Positions 63,321-64,000 of a stretch of DNA of 64,000 nucleotides are shown in pieces. The notes beneath the pieces are model-generated. The model ran no database searches and was not told the origin of the DNA. It saw only the letters and a list, made by a program, of their open reading frames with translations. The first letter of the stretch is position 1; each line of letters opens with the position of its first letter. The position numbers and the translations under genes are program-made. The DNA comes from JAFGLZ01 sp964622545 (GTDB lineage: Bacteria; Planctomycetota; Phycisphaerae; UBA1845; JAFGLZ01). The stretch covers positions 124,001 to 188,000 of the forward strand of contig CAZUQM010000001.1 in the NCBI GenBank assembly GCA_964622545.1. The letters are read 5' to 3'.

Positions 63321-64000
63321 TCAGCGTGAACGCGTCGTCGCCCCCGCGCCCCCGACGATCTGGACCAACTGGTCCACCATCTGCCGAAGATTCTCGGATT
63401 GCCCGTTCAGCTCCTCCGAGGCGCTGGCGGTCTCCTCGGCTCCGGACGCGTTGCTCTGCGTGACCTTGTCCATCTCGGCCACGGCGCCGTTGACCTGCTC
63501 AATGCCTTGGCTCTGCTCCTGTGAGGCCTTGGCGATCTGACTGACGAGATCCGCCACCTTGAGCGAGGTCTCGCCGATCTTCGTGAAGCTCTGCGTCATG
63601 GTCTCGTTCAGCTCGACGCCGCGACTCACGCGCGAAACGGTCTGCTCAATCAGGCTGCTCGTCTCTCGGGCCGCTTCCGCCGCCCGTTGAGCCAGGTTGC
63701 GGACCTCGTCGGCCACCACCGCGAAGCCCTTGCCGTGCTCGCCGGCCCGGGCGGCCTCGACCGCGGCATTGAGCGCCAACAGGTTCGTCTGAAAGGCGAT
63801 CTCCTCGATCACCTTGATGATCTTGCTGATCTGCTCACTGGCCTCGGAGATGCCCTGCATGGCCTGTGACGTCTCCCGCATCGCCTGGTCCGATTCGGAG
63901 ATGACCTGCTTGGACTCGGTCATGTATTCGTCGGTCTGCCGTGCGTTGTCGGCGTTTTGCTTGCCCATTGCGGCCATCTGCTCGAGCGCCGCCGACGTCT
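63321..64000 (-). CDS. Methyl-accepting chemotaxis protein, C-terminal part (runs off the window)
   Basis: At least 226 residues of the cytoplasmic signalling domain; the start lies beyond 64000. The CheA/CheW contact tip EEIAFQTNLLALNAAVEAAR is nearly identical to the haem chemoreceptor at 24.6 kb, but the flanking helices differ (for example VSRVSRGVELNETMTQSFTK). The sensor domain cannot be seen. Two receptors imply a functional chemotaxis pathway elsewhere in the genome. Confidence 0.9.
   Translation of the reverse strand, partial: TSAALEQMAAMGKQNADNARQTDEYMTESKQVISESDQAMRETSQAMQGISEASEQISKIIKVIEEIAFQTNLLALNAAVEAARAGEHGKGFAVVADEVRNLAQRAAEAARETSSLIEQTVSRVSRGVELNETMTQSFTKIGETSLKVADLVSQIAKASQEQSQGIEQVNGAVAEMDKVTQSNASGAEETASASEELNGQSENLRQMVDQLVQIVGGAGATTRSR

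Overview
The window is one GC-rich contig with a 100-N scaffold gap at 51030-51129. It looks like a planctomycete, perhaps a Phycisphaerae-type lineage (inference). The grounds are the gene families: DUF2961, two DUF4838 proteins, sulfatase, an HzsA-related multiheme protein, a secreted methyltransferase-like/PQQ-propeller protein, a Tat-exported Gfo/Idh/MocA oxidoreductase, a pseudopilin and many large exported proteins. I found no rRNA, tRNA, transposase, phage or CRISPR array.

Layout. 1-7.2 kb: carbohydrate-active genes (DUF2961, SGNH hydrolase, sulfatase, and a very large exported glycosidase on the minus strand). 7.4-18 kb: housekeeping and metabolism (murI coupled to a HEAT lipoprotein, zinc alcohol dehydrogenase, GT39-like membrane protein, a membrane-anchored helical protein, iron alcohol dehydrogenase, and a YdiJ-like FAD/Fe-S dehydrogenase). 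18.3-20.8 kb: a small lipoprotein, an HU protein with an acidic tail, and a pseudopilin. 20.8-27.3 kb: a nitrosative/redox-stress module. An Rrf2 regulator with its own promoter heads an overlapping gene set (ferredoxin-like protein, small zinc-ribbon protein, YgbA-family protein) followed by hcp. Convergent to hcp lies a chemoreceptor with a periplasmic haem c motif, and beyond it an azoreductase-like flavoprotein.

27.6-53 kb is a second, larger exported-protein region: two DUF4838 proteins, an alkaline-phosphatase-fold hydrolase, a PilZ/pseudo-receiver/pseudo-Hpt protein, a PLP decarboxylase-like enzyme, a 14-repeat propeller protein, a KDG-type sugar kinase, an HzsA-related protein, an FGE-like/sialidase fusion, a polytopic membrane protein, a heparinase II/III-family lyase and a GH32/43-like propeller. 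Sulfatase, polysaccharide lyase, glucuronidase-like proteins and KDG kinase together suggest use of sulfated, uronate-containing polysaccharides (inference). 53.2-58.2 kb is a small modification or glycan locus (sulfotransferase, B12-type radical SAM, methyltransferase, GT2). 58.5-64 kb holds the methyltransferase/PQQ fusion, the Gfo/Idh/MocA protein and the 3' part of a second chemoreceptor.

Small palindromic repeats are concentrated in intergenic space at 14.4-15.1, 50.9-51.5 and 53.1-53.2 kb. The assembly gap falls inside a 34-bp tandem array built from the same core as the dispersed repeats. The strongest candidates for new biology are the Hcp/YgbA/zinc-ribbon operon with its haem chemoreceptor, the PilZ protein with two dead phosphotransfer domains, and the exported methyltransferase-fold/propeller fusion.
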